DNA from: Neorhizobium tomejilense
GTDB lineage: Bacteria; Pseudomonadota; Alphaproteobacteria; Rhizobiales; Rhizobiaceae
Direction: 5' to 3'
Length of the DNA stretch: 64,000 nt
Assembly: GCA_002968845.1 (NCBI GenBank)
Contig: PVBG01000001.1
Location: 372,001-436,000 of the forward strand
In this document: positions 44,459 through 53,963 of the stretch, piece after piece
How positions within the stretch are numbered: the first letter of the stretch is position 1
How the letters are laid out: each line of letters begins with the position of its first letter
Program-made: the position numbers and the translations under genes
Notes under the pieces: model-generated
Seen by the model: only the letters and a program-made list of their open reading frames with translations
Database searches by the model: none
Told to the model about the DNA's origin: nothing

Positions 44459-44777
44459 CTCACATCCTTTGCCCGTCTCAGCGCAATCTCGATTTCGCGC
44501 CTGGGCGTTTTCTGCGTCTTCTTCTGGAAGACGTGCAAGACCACGATCCGCTGGCCTGAAGCCGTTACATAAGCTGCCCGGGCTATTCCGTCGCGGCCGC
44601 GCATCCGCATTTCCCAGATCGGTCCCTCAAGGTGCTTCACATAGGCTCGCGCACCTTGGCGGGTCCTTCCAGCTCGATCAGCTTTACGATGCGGAGGAAA
44701 CTGGCAACAATATCGGTGGGAAACGCCTCCAGCTCGATCCTGACGCGGTCGTTCAGAAATTCCATTTTCCAATGCAT
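44455..44777 (-). pseudogene. frameshifted HigB/Gp49-type RelE-superfamily toxin
   Basis: From the ATG at 44777 one frame reads HWKMEFLNDRVRIELEAFPT and IVKLIELEGPAKVREP, then hits TGA at once. A one-base shift near 44644 restores YVKHLEGPIWEMRMRGRDGI, VVLHVFQKKTQKTPRREIEI and ALRRAKDVR, the C-terminal half of the toxin with the Arg and Lys of the RelE active site. One missing base in the codon between GAG and TAT explains the break. It may be a real knockout, a sequencing error or, less likely, a programmed shift. Confidence 0.8.
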
Positions 44778-44856
44778 TGAATATACCATTTTTGCAATGA
44801 TCTTCAATGCGTATGACGCGATGCGAGTTGTACTTCGTCAATCGCGTAGGTTGTGT

Positions 44857-45747
44857 TCAACTGAGGATAAAATCCGTCTTGCGATAACCCTGGATATAGA
44901 GGAGGGCGGTCAGATCGCCGTGGTCGATGCGCATCTTGGCCTGGGCGGCAACGGTGGGCTTGGCGTGCAGCGCGACGCCGGAACCGGCGATGTCGAGCAT
45001 GCCGAGATCGTTGGCGCCGTCGCCGACGGCGATCGTGTCTTCCGGGGAGATGCCGAGCTTTTCCGCGATGGCAAGGAGCGCGTCCACCTTGGCCTGTTTG
45101 CCGAGGATGGGTTCGGCGACCTCGCCGGTGAGGATGCCATCGTTTTCGAGGAGGATGTTGGCGCGGTTCTCGTCGAAGCCGAGGGTCGCGGCGATGCGGC
45201 TGGTGAAGACGGTAAAGCCGCCCGACACGAGCGCGGCGTAATGGCCTTTAGCCTTCATGGTGGCGATCAGTTCCGGCCCGCCCGATGTCAGCGTGATGCG
45301 CTTGGCGATGACGTCGTCGACGACCGTGATCGGCAGGCCTTTCAGAAGTGCGACACGCTCGCGAAGCGCCGGTTCGAAGGCGATCTCGCCGTTCATGGCG
45401 CGGGCCGTGATCGTCGCGACCTTGTCCTTCAGCCCCACGACATCGGCAAGCTCGTCGATGCATTCTTGGCCGATCATGGTCGAATCCATGTCGGCGATCA
45501 GGAATTTTTTCCGCCGCGTGTCCGCATCCTGAATGACGAGATCGATCGGGACGCTGCTGATGACAACCCTCAGATCGGCCTCGGCCGCCTCGATATCGCA
45601 GCCGTCGCGCAGCGCGATATCGCAGGCGATCCCATCCGCCAGCCAGTAGAGGCCGGAGGCTTTCACCGCCTCCGCCGCTTGTTCTCCGAGCTGTTGCGTG
45701 AGAACGGGGTTTGACGGATGGGCGATGAGCGTGGCAACGAAAGCCAT
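44857..45747 (-). CDS. serB: phosphoserine phosphatase
   Basis: A 296-residue HAD-family enzyme that makes L-serine from phosphoserine. The nucleophile motif is DMDSTMIGQECIDELAD. VSGGFTVFTS and GDGANDLGML supply HAD motifs II and IV. The N-terminal about 85 residues form the regulatory ACT-like part of long SerB proteins. Its ATG abuts the miaA ATG on the other strand (CATATG), so the two 5' ends must overlap. Confidence 0.96.
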   Translation of the reverse strand: MAFVATLIAHPSNPVLTQQLGEQAAEAVKASGLYWLADGIACDIALRDGCDIEAAEADLRVVISSVPIDLVIQDADTRRKKFLIADMDSTMIGQECIDELADVVGLKDKVATITARAMNGEIAFEPALRERVALLKGLPITVVDDVIAKRITLTSGGPELIATMKAKGHYAALVSGGFTVFTSRIAATLGFDENRANILLENDGILTGEVAEPILGKQAKVDALLAIAEKLGISPEDTIAVGDGANDLGMLDIAGSGVALHAKPTVAAQAKMRIDHGDLTALLYIQGYRKTDFILS

Positions 45748-46638
45748 ATGAGCGACCTTATCGACAATTTTGATGCGATCCTGATAACCGGGCCGACGGC
45801 CAGCGGCAAGTCGGCGCTTGCATTGCGCCTAGCGCGCGAGAAAAACGGCGTGGTAATCAATGCCGACAGCATGCAGGTCTACGACACGCTGCGGGTCCTG
45901 ACGGCGCGACCGGCCGAGGACGAGCTGGAGGGCGTGCCGCACCTGCTTTACGGGCATGTGCCGGCGACGAGGGCCTATTCCACCGGCGAGTGGCTGCGCG
46001 ACGTGACGGCGCTTCTGCCGGAACTGGCGCGCAAGGGGCGGCTGCCGGTCTTCGTCGGCGGCACCGGGCTTTATTTCAAGGCGCTGGCGGGTGGGCTGTC
46101 CGATATGCCGGAAATCTCGCAGGATATTCGCTGCGAGGTGCGGCTGCGTCTCAAGGAGGAAGGACCGGAGGCGCTGCATGCGGAGCTTTCGGCACGCGAT
46201 GCGACGGTAGCGGCGAGCCTGGAGCCGAAGGACGGGCAGCGGATCGTCAGAGCGCTGGAGGTTCTGGCGGAGACCGGCCGCTCCATCGCCGAGTTTCAGG
46301 GCAGGCAGGGGCCGATGGTGATCGATCCCTCGAGGGCGAGGAAGCTTGTCGTCCTGCCGGACAGAAAGCTCCTGCACGAACGGATAGATCGGCGTTTCGA
46401 TACGATGCTGAAGACCGGGGCCGTGGACGAGGTGAGGGCACTGCTGGCGCTCGATCCTGCACCCGACCTGCCTGTCATGAAGGCGATCGGCGTTGTGCAG
46501 GTCGCCGAGATGCTGGAAGGCCGTATGAGCCGGGAAGAGGTTATCGAACGCGGCTCGGCATTGACCCGCCAATATGCCAAGCGGCAGATGACCTGGTTTC
46601 GCAACCAGATGGACGAGAGTTGGGAGCGCCTGGCCTGA
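45748..46638 (+). CDS. miaA: tRNA dimethylallyltransferase
   Basis: A 296-residue enzyme that adds an isopentenyl group to A37 of tRNAs reading UNN codons. The P-loop is ITGPTASGKSALAL, with INADSMQVY, FVGGTGLYFKAL and RQYAKRQMTWFRNQ as family signatures. The start directly faces serB's. An in-frame ATG 10 codons upstream (45718) lies inside serB and would create a 30-base overlap. Confidence 0.96.
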   Translation: MSDLIDNFDAILITGPTASGKSALALRLAREKNGVVINADSMQVYDTLRVLTARPAEDELEGVPHLLYGHVPATRAYSTGEWLRDVTALLPELARKGRLPVFVGGTGLYFKALAGGLSDMPEISQDIRCEVRLRLKEEGPEALHAELSARDATVAASLEPKDGQRIVRALEVLAETGRSIAEFQGRQGPMVIDPSRARKLVVLPDRKLLHERIDRRFDTMLKTGAVDEVRALLALDPAPDLPVMKAIGVVQVAEMLEGRMSREEVIERGSALTRQYAKRQMTWFRNQMDESWERLA

Positions 46639-46645
46639 GTCCGGC

Positions 46646-48802
46646 TCAATCCTTATCGTAAAGGCTGCTCAGCGGTTTCTTCAGCAGGCTTTCGCGTAGC
46701 GACCCCTCGCGCCGAAGCAGCGGGTTCGGGCGTGGGGCGCCTTCGGGCGCCGGCGGACGCTGGAATGTCGGAGGCGCGGGCTGGTAGGGCGGCGGCTCAG
46801 GCGGACGGTCGCGGCGCAGTTCTGCGAAGCGGTCGGGGCGGGGTGCCGAGGGTTGTTCAGGTACCGCCGCGCGCGGCAGCATTTCCGGCCGGTAGGGTTC
46901 CAGTTGCGGGTTGCCTGCCATGGGCGGTGTCGGGTTGATCGTCACGTGGCCGGTTGAGCGGATCTCCCGGTTCCAGCGATCGAGTTCGGCATCACCTGCT
47001 GGCGGGAAATCATCGTCCGTATCCTCCTCGACATCGGAAGCGCCTTCCGGGAAGGGCGCCGTCGCGGTGGAGTAGCTTTGCTGGAAGGCGGAAATATCGG
47101 GGCCGCTGACGGCGCGCATGCGGGCGATCACGGTGCGCAGGTCGACCGTATCCGGCGTATCCTCCGTGCCCTTGTCGGCGACGCCATTGGCCTTGGGCAG
47201 GTATTTTTCCTCGACGCGGGCAAACCGCATGCGCATCGGCACGGAAATCGCCTCGCCGAAGGCGATCGCCTCACCATTGCCGATCGACGACAGAAAGCTG
47301 GTCGTCGAGATCGACGAATTCGGGATCGCCGACTTGATGATTTCCTGGTCGCGGTCGTTGGACAGCCGCATCGCGAACACGGTCGAACACTGCGACAGGA
47401 TCGTCTGATCGAGTTCGCCGGGGCGCTGGGTGATGACGCCGAGCGAGACGCCGTATTTGCGGCCCTCCTTGGCGATCCGCGAGATGGCCTGCCTTGTCGG
47501 GAAGAAACCGAGTTCCCGGTCGGCCGGCACGTAACGGTGCGCTTCTTCGCAGACGACGAGCATGTGGATGGCGCCATTGCTCCAGAGCGCCAGTTCAAAC
47601 GCCATGCGGCAGAGGACCGAGGCGATGGAATTGACGACTTCAGAGGGAATGCCGGCGAGCTGGAAGGTCGAGATCGGCCGGTCTCCGCCAGGAATACGGA
47701 AGATATAGGCGATCGTCTCCATGATCGTGTCGTTGATCGTATTGTTGGAGAACATGAAATGGTAGCGCGGGTCGTTGATCGCCGACAGGATGCGCATCTT
47801 GAGCGACCGCAGGAATGGCTTTTCGCCGCGGCCTTCCAGGCGGCCGATCCGTTCGTCGATCAGCGCCAGGAGATCCGCCATGCGATAGGGAACCGGCGTG
47901 TCGGCGGTGACTGAGCTTTTTTCCGTCGAGCGGCGCATCAGCGACGTTTCGTTGCCGCGGAAGGCGCGTTTCGCCTCCGGGATCAGGTCGCGCAGGATGT
48001 CGAGTTCTTCCGCCACGGCCGGGCGGCCGCGGAAAACCACTTCGGAAAACTCTTCAAGCCGCATCAGCCAGAAGGGCAGGTCGAGCGTCTCGGTATCGAT
48101 GACGACCGCGTGCTCGGGAAAGGCAGCGGCAAATTCGTTGTGCGGATCGAGAATGAGGACGCGCAGCTTCGGATCGGTCTCGATCGCCTTGTGGAGGAGC
48201 AGGGAAACGGCGGTCGATTTGCCGACGCCGGTCGAGCCGACGATGGCGAAGTGTTTCGACAGCATCGACGGGATATGGATCGTCGCGTCGATCGTGTCGT
48301 CCTGCGTCAGCTTGCCGACCACGCAGGTTTCGTTCTTGCCGGTATCATAAATGCGGGAAAGGTCGGCGGCACGAATCCGGTGCGCGACGGCGCCGAGATA
48401 GGGATAACAGGAAATGCCGCCGGTGAATTCGTCGCGGCCATTGAGCCCCTTGCGCACCTCGCCGAGCAGTTCGGCCTCGATGTGAAAGCCGGTGTTGCCG
48501 TTTTCGCTCCATTCCTTGCCACCGGTCTGCATTGCATAGGCAAGCGCCACGACACGGTTTTCGCCGACGCTGATGGAGATCAGCCGGCCGACAGACCACA
48601 GTTCGGTAAGATCGGTCTCGCCGTGTTCGGCAACGGCGGAAATGGTGGCGTGCGAGCCGGTGCAGGCGACGACGCGGCCAAGCATGCGGTTGCCCGGCTT
48701 CTGGATGTCGCGACGATCCTGCTCTCCTGCAGATGCGGAACGTTGCAGATCGTTGTTCAACAAACTCTGGCCCCTATCATTGGGGGTGGCGGAACGGGTC
48801 AC
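46646..48802 (-). CDS. HerA-like DUF87 ATPase
   Basis: A 718-residue ATPase. It has a HAS-barrel-like N-terminal domain, Walker A GSTGVGKSTAVSLLL and a Walker B region LVVCEEAHRYVP, then GVITQRPGELD as the sensor. The last about 120 residues are Pro-rich and disordered. HerA-type hexamers translocate DNA, often with NurA or Sir2 partners, but no partner gene is adjacent and its place among core genes suggests a housekeeping role. The GTG start is uncertain; an ATG exists about 39 codons in. Confidence 0.85.
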   Translation of the reverse strand: MTRSATPNDRGQSLLNNDLQRSASAGEQDRRDIQKPGNRMLGRVVACTGSHATISAVAEHGETDLTELWSVGRLISISVGENRVVALAYAMQTGGKEWSENGNTGFHIEAELLGEVRKGLNGRDEFTGGISCYPYLGAVAHRIRAADLSRIYDTGKNETCVVGKLTQDDTIDATIHIPSMLSKHFAIVGSTGVGKSTAVSLLLHKAIETDPKLRVLILDPHNEFAAAFPEHAVVIDTETLDLPFWLMRLEEFSEVVFRGRPAVAEELDILRDLIPEAKRAFRGNETSLMRRSTEKSSVTADTPVPYRMADLLALIDERIGRLEGRGEKPFLRSLKMRILSAINDPRYHFMFSNNTINDTIMETIAYIFRIPGGDRPISTFQLAGIPSEVVNSIASVLCRMAFELALWSNGAIHMLVVCEEAHRYVPADRELGFFPTRQAISRIAKEGRKYGVSLGVITQRPGELDQTILSQCSTVFAMRLSNDRDQEIIKSAIPNSSISTTSFLSSIGNGEAIAFGEAISVPMRMRFARVEEKYLPKANGVADKGTEDTPDTVDLRTVIARMRAVSGPDISAFQQSYSTATAPFPEGASDVEEDTDDDFPPAGDAELDRWNREIRSTGHVTINPTPPMAGNPQLEPYRPEMLPRAAVPEQPSAPRPDRFAELRRDRPPEPPPYQPAPPTFQRPPAPEGAPRPNPLLRREGSLRESLLKKPLSSLYDKD

Positions 48803-48983
48803 AGTTCGTCCGTCGGGTCGCTACCCTCCAAACAGGAGGACTATATTGTGCCGGCCTTAACAACTCGTGTAGGAAAGCGCGCGGCCGAATGCGCGGAAAC
48901 GGAGCAGCAAAATCAGTCCGATGAGGATTTTTGGTGCAGGCCCACGTTGACGAACGACATTTATCTGGCTAACACTTCGCGCC

Positions 48984-49040
48984 ATGAAGATCTCGATCGC
49001 TCTTATTGTGGTGGGAACGCGCATGGGCAGGACGGTGTAA
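48984..49040 (+). CDS. 18-residue Ile/Leu/Val-rich leader peptide of the ilv operon
   Basis: The peptide reads MKISIALIVVGTRMGRTV: three Ile, one Leu and two Val in the first ten residues, with a third Val at the end. It is followed by mutually exclusive hairpins and a terminator, the standard attenuation arrangement for branched-chain amino acid operons. Ribosome stalling at scarce Ile, Leu or Val codons would prevent the terminator from forming. Confidence 0.75.
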   Translation: MKISIALIVVGTRMGRTV

Positions 49041-49066
49041 CCGTCCGGCGACAGCCACCCATGCGC
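49019..49066 (+). promoter_or_regulatory. leader pause/antiterminator stem of the ilv attenuator
   Basis: The outer stem is GCGCATGGG (49019-49027) with CCCATGCGC (49058-49066). Inside lies a 7-bp hairpin GGACGGT-GTA-ACCGTCC (49030-49046). The leader stop codon sits in the inner loop, so ribosome position decides the folding. Confidence 0.6.
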
Positions 49067-49074
49067 GGAAAGAC

Positions 49075-49099
49075 AGGCTCCTCCAAGGGGCCTTTTTTT
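49075..49099 (+). terminator. attenuator terminator before acetolactate synthase
   Basis: GGCTCC (49076-49081), loop TCCAA, GGGGCC (49087-49092), then a run of seven T (49093-49099). It ends 62 bases before the structural gene, so it can only act as an attenuator. Confidence 0.8.
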
Positions 49100-49161
49100 A
49101 TGCCTTCAATCCGGCTCGGAGGAGCCGCCGGTAAAAATCCAGCAGCGAATGGACCAAGACA

Positions 49162-50985
49162 ATGACGGATACGAACAACCAGGGGCCGGGCAACCAGATG
49201 CCAGATAATCAGATGCCAGATAACCGGATGACTGGTGCGGAGATCGTCCTGAAGGCTCTGAAGGACAATGGTGTCGAGCATATCTTCGGATATCCGGGCG
49301 GCGCCGTCCTGCCGATCTATGACGAGATCTTCCAGCAGGACGACATTCAGCACATTCTGGTCCGCCACGAGCAAGGCGCCGGCCACGCGGCCGAAGGTTA
49401 TGCTCGCTCCACCGGCAAGGTCGGGGTTATGCTGGTGACCTCCGGTCCAGGCGCCACCAATGCCGTCACCCCGCTCCAGGATGCGCTGATGGATTCGGTG
49501 CCGCTGGTCTGCCTGTCGGGCCAGGTCCCGACGACGCTGATCGGCTCGGACGCCTTCCAGGAATGCGACACCGTCGGCATCACCCGGCCCTGCACCAAGC
49601 ACAACTGGCTGGTCAAGGACGTCAACGAACTGGCCGGCATCATCCACGAGGCCTTCCGCATCGCCCAGACCGGGCGGCCTGGGCCGGTCGTCGTCGACAT
49701 CCCGAAGGACATCCAGTTTGCGACCGGCACCTATACGCCGAAGCCGGAGATCGCCCAGAACACCAGTTATCAGCCGCGCACCCAGGGCGATATCAACGCC
49801 ATTCAGGCGGCCATCGAGCTGATGGCCTCGGCGCGCCGGCCGATCCTCTACACCGGCGGCGGTGTCGTCAATTCCGGCCCGCACGCCTCGCGGCTGCTGC
49901 GCGAGCTGGTCGAGCTCAGCGATTTCCCGATCACCTCGACGCTGATGGGGCTCGGCACCTATCCGGCCTCGGGCAAGAACTGGCTCGGCATGCTCGGCAT
50001 GCACGGTTCCTACGAGGCGAACATGGCGATGCACGACTGCGACGTCATGGTCTGCATCGGCGCCCGTTTCGACGACCGCATTACGGGCCGCCTCAACGCG
50101 TTCTCACCGAATTCACGCAAGGTCCATATCGATATCGACCCGTCGTCGATCAACAAGAACGTGCATGTCGACATCCCGATCCTCGGCGATGTCGGCAGCG
50201 TCCTCGAAGACATGGTCCGCCTGTGGCGTGCGTTGCCGAAAAAGCCGGCCAAGGCGCAGACCGAGGAATGGTGGAGCCAGATCAACCGCTGGCGGGCTCG
50301 CAAGAGTTTTTCCTACAAGCATTCCAACGACGTCATCATGCCGCAATATGCGCTGCAGCGTCTTTTCGAGGCGACCAGGGGGCATGACACCTACATCACG
50401 ACGGAAGTTGGCCAGCACCAGATGTGGGCGGCGCAGTTCCTCGAATTCGAGGAGCCCAACCGCTGGATGACTTCCGGCGGCCTCGGCACCATGGGCTACG
50501 GCCTGCCGGCGGCGATCGGCGTTCAGGTGGCGCATCCGGACGCCCTCGTCATCGACGTCGCCGGTGACGCCTCGATCCAGATGTGCATCCAGGAAATGTC
50601 CTGCGCCATCCAGCATAACCTGCCGGTCAAGATCTTCATCCTGAACAACCAGTACATGGGCATGGTCCGCCAGTGGCAGCAGCTGCTGCACGGCAACCGC
50701 CTGTCGAATTCCTATACGGAGGCGATGCCGGACTTCGTCAAGCTTGCGGAAGCCTATGGCGCCGTCGGCATCTACTGCGACGATCCGAAGGAGCTCGACG
50801 ACAAGATCGAGGAGATGATCGCGGTCAAGAAGCCGGTGATCTTCGATTGCCGCGTCGCCAATCTCGCCAACTGCTTCCCGATGATCCCTTCGGGCAAGGC
50901 ACATAACGAGATGCTGCTGCCGGACGAAGCCACCGACGAAGCGGTTGCCAATGCCATCGATGCCAAGGGTCGCCAGCTCGTCTGA
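49162..50985 (+). CDS. ilvB: acetolactate synthase large subunit
   Basis: A 607-residue thiamine-diphosphate enzyme that makes acetolactate or acetohydroxybutyrate for Val, Leu and Ile synthesis. VEHIFGYPGGAVLPIYDEI begins the family sequence at about residue 32. The cofactor motif is GDASIQMCIQEMSCAIQHNL with NNQYMGMVRQW. The first about 25 residues are an Asn/Met-rich extension containing a tandem NQMPD repeat, encoded by a directly repeated 15-base stretch. The gene could equally be called ilvI. Confidence 0.97.
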   Translation: MTDTNNQGPGNQMPDNQMPDNRMTGAEIVLKALKDNGVEHIFGYPGGAVLPIYDEIFQQDDIQHILVRHEQGAGHAAEGYARSTGKVGVMLVTSGPGATNAVTPLQDALMDSVPLVCLSGQVPTTLIGSDAFQECDTVGITRPCTKHNWLVKDVNELAGIIHEAFRIAQTGRPGPVVVDIPKDIQFATGTYTPKPEIAQNTSYQPRTQGDINAIQAAIELMASARRPILYTGGGVVNSGPHASRLLRELVELSDFPITSTLMGLGTYPASGKNWLGMLGMHGSYEANMAMHDCDVMVCIGARFDDRITGRLNAFSPNSRKVHIDIDPSSINKNVHVDIPILGDVGSVLEDMVRLWRALPKKPAKAQTEEWWSQINRWRARKSFSYKHSNDVIMPQYALQRLFEATRGHDTYITTEVGQHQMWAAQFLEFEEPNRWMTSGGLGTMGYGLPAAIGVQVAHPDALVIDVAGDASIQMCIQEMSCAIQHNLPVKIFILNNQYMGMVRQWQQLLHGNRLSNSYTEAMPDFVKLAEAYGAVGIYCDDPKELDDKIEEMIAVKKPVIFDCRVANLANCFPMIPSGKAHNEMLLPDEATDEAVANAIDAKGRQLV

Positions 50986-51035
50986 GACGGGCGGCACATC
51001 CTTCAACAAAATTCTGAGGAAATGGACCCAAGACC

Positions 51036-51608
51036 ATGAATGCGCATCAGCAACCGACCGGATCCGCCTATTTCATCGCGCCTGAGACGGCGAAAGCCGA
51101 AAGCCACACGCTTTCGGTTCTCGTCGCCAACGAACCGGGCGTGCTCGCACGGGTGATCGGCCTGTTTTCCGGCCGCGGCTACAATATCGAGAGCCTGACG
51201 GTTTCGGAAACGGAACACGAAGCTCACCTATCCCGCATTACCATCGTCACGCGCGGCACGCCGACAGTGCTCGAACAGATCAAGGCGCAGCTCGAACGCA
51301 TCGTGCCGGTGCACCGGGTCGTCGACCTGACGGTTCGCGCCCATGCGCTTGGCCAGGAACGGCCGATCGAGCGTGAGGTGGCGCTGGTCAAGGTCGTCGG
51401 CCAGGGCGACCGCCGCGCCGAGACGCTGCGGCTCGCCGATGCCTTCCATGCCAAGGTCGTCGATGCGACGGTCGAGCATTTCATCCTGGAGATCACCGGG
51501 AAATCCTCGAAGATCGACCAGTTCGTGGCGATCATGAAGCCGCTCGGCCTGGTGGAAGTCTGCCGCACAGGGATCGCGGCGATGAACCGCGGCCCGCAGG
51601 GGATGTAA
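51036..51608 (+). CDS. ilvN: acetolactate synthase small regulatory subunit
   Basis: A 190-residue partner of the large subunit. An ACT domain opens with TLSVLVANEPGVLARVIGLF and RGYNIESLTVS, the valine-binding region. A second domain follows with FHAKVVDATVEHFILEITGK. It gives feedback inhibition by valine. It lies 50 bases after the large subunit. The name ilvH is also used. Confidence 0.96.
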   Translation: MNAHQQPTGSAYFIAPETAKAESHTLSVLVANEPGVLARVIGLFSGRGYNIESLTVSETEHEAHLSRITIVTRGTPTVLEQIKAQLERIVPVHRVVDLTVRAHALGQERPIEREVALVKVVGQGDRRAETLRLADAFHAKVVDATVEHFILEITGKSSKIDQFVAIMKPLGLVEVCRTGIAAMNRGPQGM

Positions 51609-51681
51609 CGGGTCGGACGGAGATCGATGTCTTGCGGGCGTTCGACACGCTTATGGCGAAGCGCCGAACGTCCGATCTCCG

Positions 51682-52524
51682 CTAGATCATTTCCAATGGC
51701 GCCTTGCGCGACGGTGGCGGGAAGGCGGCGTCGAGGGCTGTCCAGTCCGCCTCGCTGAGATCCAGATCGACCGCCTCGGCATTTTCCGCGACGCGGTCCG
51801 GATTGGCGGATTTCGGGATGGCGATGACGCCGTCGCGTTCCAGCAGGAAGGCAAGCGCCACCTGCGCCGGCGTCGCCTGATAGGCCTTGGCGATGCGGAT
51901 CAGTTCGCCGCTTCTGGTAAGCCGGCCCTGTTCGATCGGCGAATAGGCCATGACCGGGATGCCGCGCTCCTGGCACCAGGGCAGAAGATCGTATTCGATG
52001 CCACGGCGGGAGAGATTGTAGAGGACCTGGTTGGCGGCGCAGTTTCCGCCATCCGGCACCTCCATCAGTTCCTGCATGTCGTCGAGATCGAAATTGGAGA
52101 CGCCCCAGGCGCCGATCTTGCCGGCCCGGCGCAGTTCCTCGAAGCCGGCGACGGTTTCGGTCAGCGGATGTTCGCCGCGCCAATGCAGGAGATAGAGGTC
52201 GAGGCGGTCGGTCTTCAGTCGGTCGAGGCTACGCTCGCAGGCCTCGACGACACCCTTGCGGCCGGCATTCCTGGGATAGACCTTGCTGACCAGAAACACC
52301 CGGTCCCGCCGGTCGGCGATCGCTTCCGCGGTGATTTTTTCGGCGCCGCCCTCGCCATACATTTCCGCCGTGTCGATTAGCGTCAGGCCGAGATCGAGGC
52401 CGCGCTTCAGGCTCTCGATTTCGACCGCGGCCTTGCGGCTGTCCTCGCCCATCTGCCAGGTGCCGAGGCCGAGAGCCGGAACCGAAATGCCGGAGGGCAA
52501 GGTGACTGTCGGAATGTCGGGCAT
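51682..52524 (-). CDS. aldo/keto reductase
   Basis: A 280-residue NADPH-dependent barrel enzyme. It begins [19 protein letters not shown]. The catalytic tetrad region has [14 protein letters not shown] (Asp, Tyr), [10 protein letters not shown] (Lys) and [12 protein letters not shown] (His). The substrate is unknown. It has no nearby partner. Confidence 0.92.
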   Translation of the reverse strand: MPDIPTVTLPSGISVPALGLGTWQMGEDSRKAAVEIESLKRGLDLGLTLIDTAEMYGEGGAEKITAEAIADRRDRVFLVSKVYPRNAGRKGVVEACERSLDRLKTDRLDLYLLHWRGEHPLTETVAGFEELRRAGKIGAWGVSNFDLDDMQELMEVPDGGNCAANQVLYNLSRRGIEYDLLPWCQERGIPVMAYSPIEQGRLTRSGELIRIAKAYQATPAQVALAFLLERDGVIAIPKSANPDRVAENAEAVDLDLSEADWTALDAAFPPPSRKAPLEMI

Positions 52525-52698
52525 CTGGGACCTCGGTCTGTCGCTTCTGGAGACGTATATCCTACTCAGATATGGCTTCGATTGAAGCTGCCAAGTTCCG
52601 CTTGAAGATCTTCTCCAACGATCCTATCACCGGAAGGCGGGCCATCCGCGAAACGAGATGGTCGAGACAAGCGGGGCGGATTGGCGTTAGGAGAAAAT

Positions 52699-53292
52699 AT
52701 GTCGCTGGAAACCTTTCTGGCCCTCGTCCTGTTTGCCTTCACCACCTCGATCACGCCGGGGCCGAACAACATGATGCTGTTCGCGTCGGGCGTGAACTTC
52801 GGTTTTGCGCGGACAATTCCCCATATGCTCGGCATCGGTGCCGGCTTTCTGTCGCTGCTGATCGCGGTCGGTCTCGGCCTCGGCGCACTGCTGCATTCGG
52901 TGCCGGTCGTCTATACGGCCCTGAAATTCGCCGGCGGCGCCTATCTGCTCTGGGTCGCCTGGAAGATCGGCACGTCGCGCAGCCTGTCGGACGGCAAGAC
53001 CGGTGCGCAGCCGATGACATTTATTGGCGCGGCGGCCTTTCAGTGGGTCAATCCGAAGGCTTGGGTCATGGCGGTCACCGCCATGGCGACCTATACGAAC
53101 CCGGAATATTACCTGCCGACCGTAATGCTCGTCGGGCTGGCGTTCGCCGCGGTCAACGTGCCGAGCGTTTCGACCTGGGCCGGCTTCGGTTCGGCGCTGC
53201 GCGAATGGCTGTCGGTGCCGGCGCGGCTGAAATGGTTCAACATCACCATGGCGCTCTTGCTTGTCGCAAGCCTCTGGCCGATGTTGAAATGA
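52699..53292 (+). CDS. LysE-family exporter
   Basis: A 197-residue membrane protein with six likely helices. The family signature [20 protein letters not shown] is at residues 17-36, and [12 protein letters not shown] lies in the middle. GGAGAAAAT precedes the ATG at 52699. It is followed directly by the nitrile hydratase genes (next in-frame ATG is at 53304), so it may export an amide, acid or amino acid linked to that pathway; this link is inference. Confidence 0.9.
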   Translation: MSLETFLALVLFAFTTSITPGPNNMMLFASGVNFGFARTIPHMLGIGAGFLSLLIAVGLGLGALLHSVPVVYTALKFAGGAYLLWVAWKIGTSRSLSDGKTGAQPMTFIGAAAFQWVNPKAWVMAVTAMATYTNPEYYLPTVMLVGLAFAAVNVPSVSTWAGFGSALREWLSVPARLKWFNITMALLLVASLWPMLK

Positions 53293-53303
53293 GGGAGACA
53301 AGC

Positions 53304-53963
53304 ATGTCTACACATCATCACCACGATCACCATCACGACCACGGGCATGACCACCAGCACGGCCATGACCACGATCACGACAACCGCTACAGCGACATGC
53401 AGGCGCGCGTAAAAGCGCTTGAAACGGTGCTGACCGAAAAGGGGCTGATCGATCCGAAGGCGATCGATGCGATCGTCGACACCTATGAGACGAAGATCGG
53501 CCCGCGCAACGGTGCCAGGGTGGTCGCCAAGGCCTGGAGCGATCCGGATTTCTCCGAATGGCTGAGAACCGATGCGACCGCGGCGATTGCAAGCCTTGGG
53601 TTTACCGGCCGGCAGGGCGAACACATGCGGGCGGTGTTCAACACGCCGGACACCCATAACCTCGTCGTCTGCACGCTGTGCTCCTGTTACCCGTGGGCGG
53701 TACTCGGGCTGCCGCCGGTCTGGTACAAGGCGCCGGCCTATCGCTCGCGCGCTGTCATCGATCCGCGAGGCGTGCTTGCCGAATTCGGCCTGGTCCTGCC
53801 CGAGACCAAGAAGATTCGTGTCTGGGATTCGACCGCCGAACTGCGCTATCTGGTGATCCCCGAAAGGCCCGAAGGCACAGAAGGTCTCGGTGAGGAGGCG
53901 CTTGCCGACCTCGTCAGCCGCGACGCGATGATCGGCACGGCGATTGCGGGGCCGCGGCCATGA
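53304..53963 (+). CDS. nthA: nitrile hydratase alpha subunit (cobalt type)
   Basis: A 219-residue subunit that hydrates nitriles to amides. The metal-binding motif is [10 protein letters not shown]; the Thr at the second position (CTLCSC rather than CSLCSC) marks the cobalt-type enzymes. The N terminus is strongly His/Asp-rich ([20 protein letters not shown]), which is not part of the catalytic fold and could load metal. The stop overlaps the beta subunit start by four bases. GAGGGAG lies upstream of the ATG. Confidence 0.95.
   Translation: MSTHHHHDHHHDHGHDHQHGHDHDHDNRYSDMQARVKALETVLTEKGLIDPKAIDAIVDTYETKIGPRNGARVVAKAWSDPDFSEWLRTDATAAIASLGFTGRQGEHMRAVFNTPDTHNLVVCTLCSCYPWAVLGLPPVWYKAPAYRSRAVIDPRGVLAEFGLVLPETKKIRVWDSTAELRYLVIPERPEGTEGLGEEALADLVSRDAMIGTAIAGPRP

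Larger units (their letters stand above)
48803..49161. other. 359-base region with the ilv leader
   Basis: Divergent region between the HerA-like gene and the acetolactate synthase gene. It holds the leader peptide, hairpins and terminator described separately. No other gene is visible. Confidence 0.6.

Noticed and set aside
46646..48802. HerA-like ATPase as a HerA-Sir2 or HerA-NurA defence system
   Set aside because: No nuclease, Sir2 or other effector gene is adjacent; neighbours are core metabolic genes.
47078..49165. Two long plus-strand ORFs opposite the HerA-like ATPase
   Set aside because: No domain features and they lie antisense to a complete ATPase.
49003..51009. Long minus-strand ORFs opposite ilvB
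   Set aside because: Antisense of a full-length acetolactate synthase.
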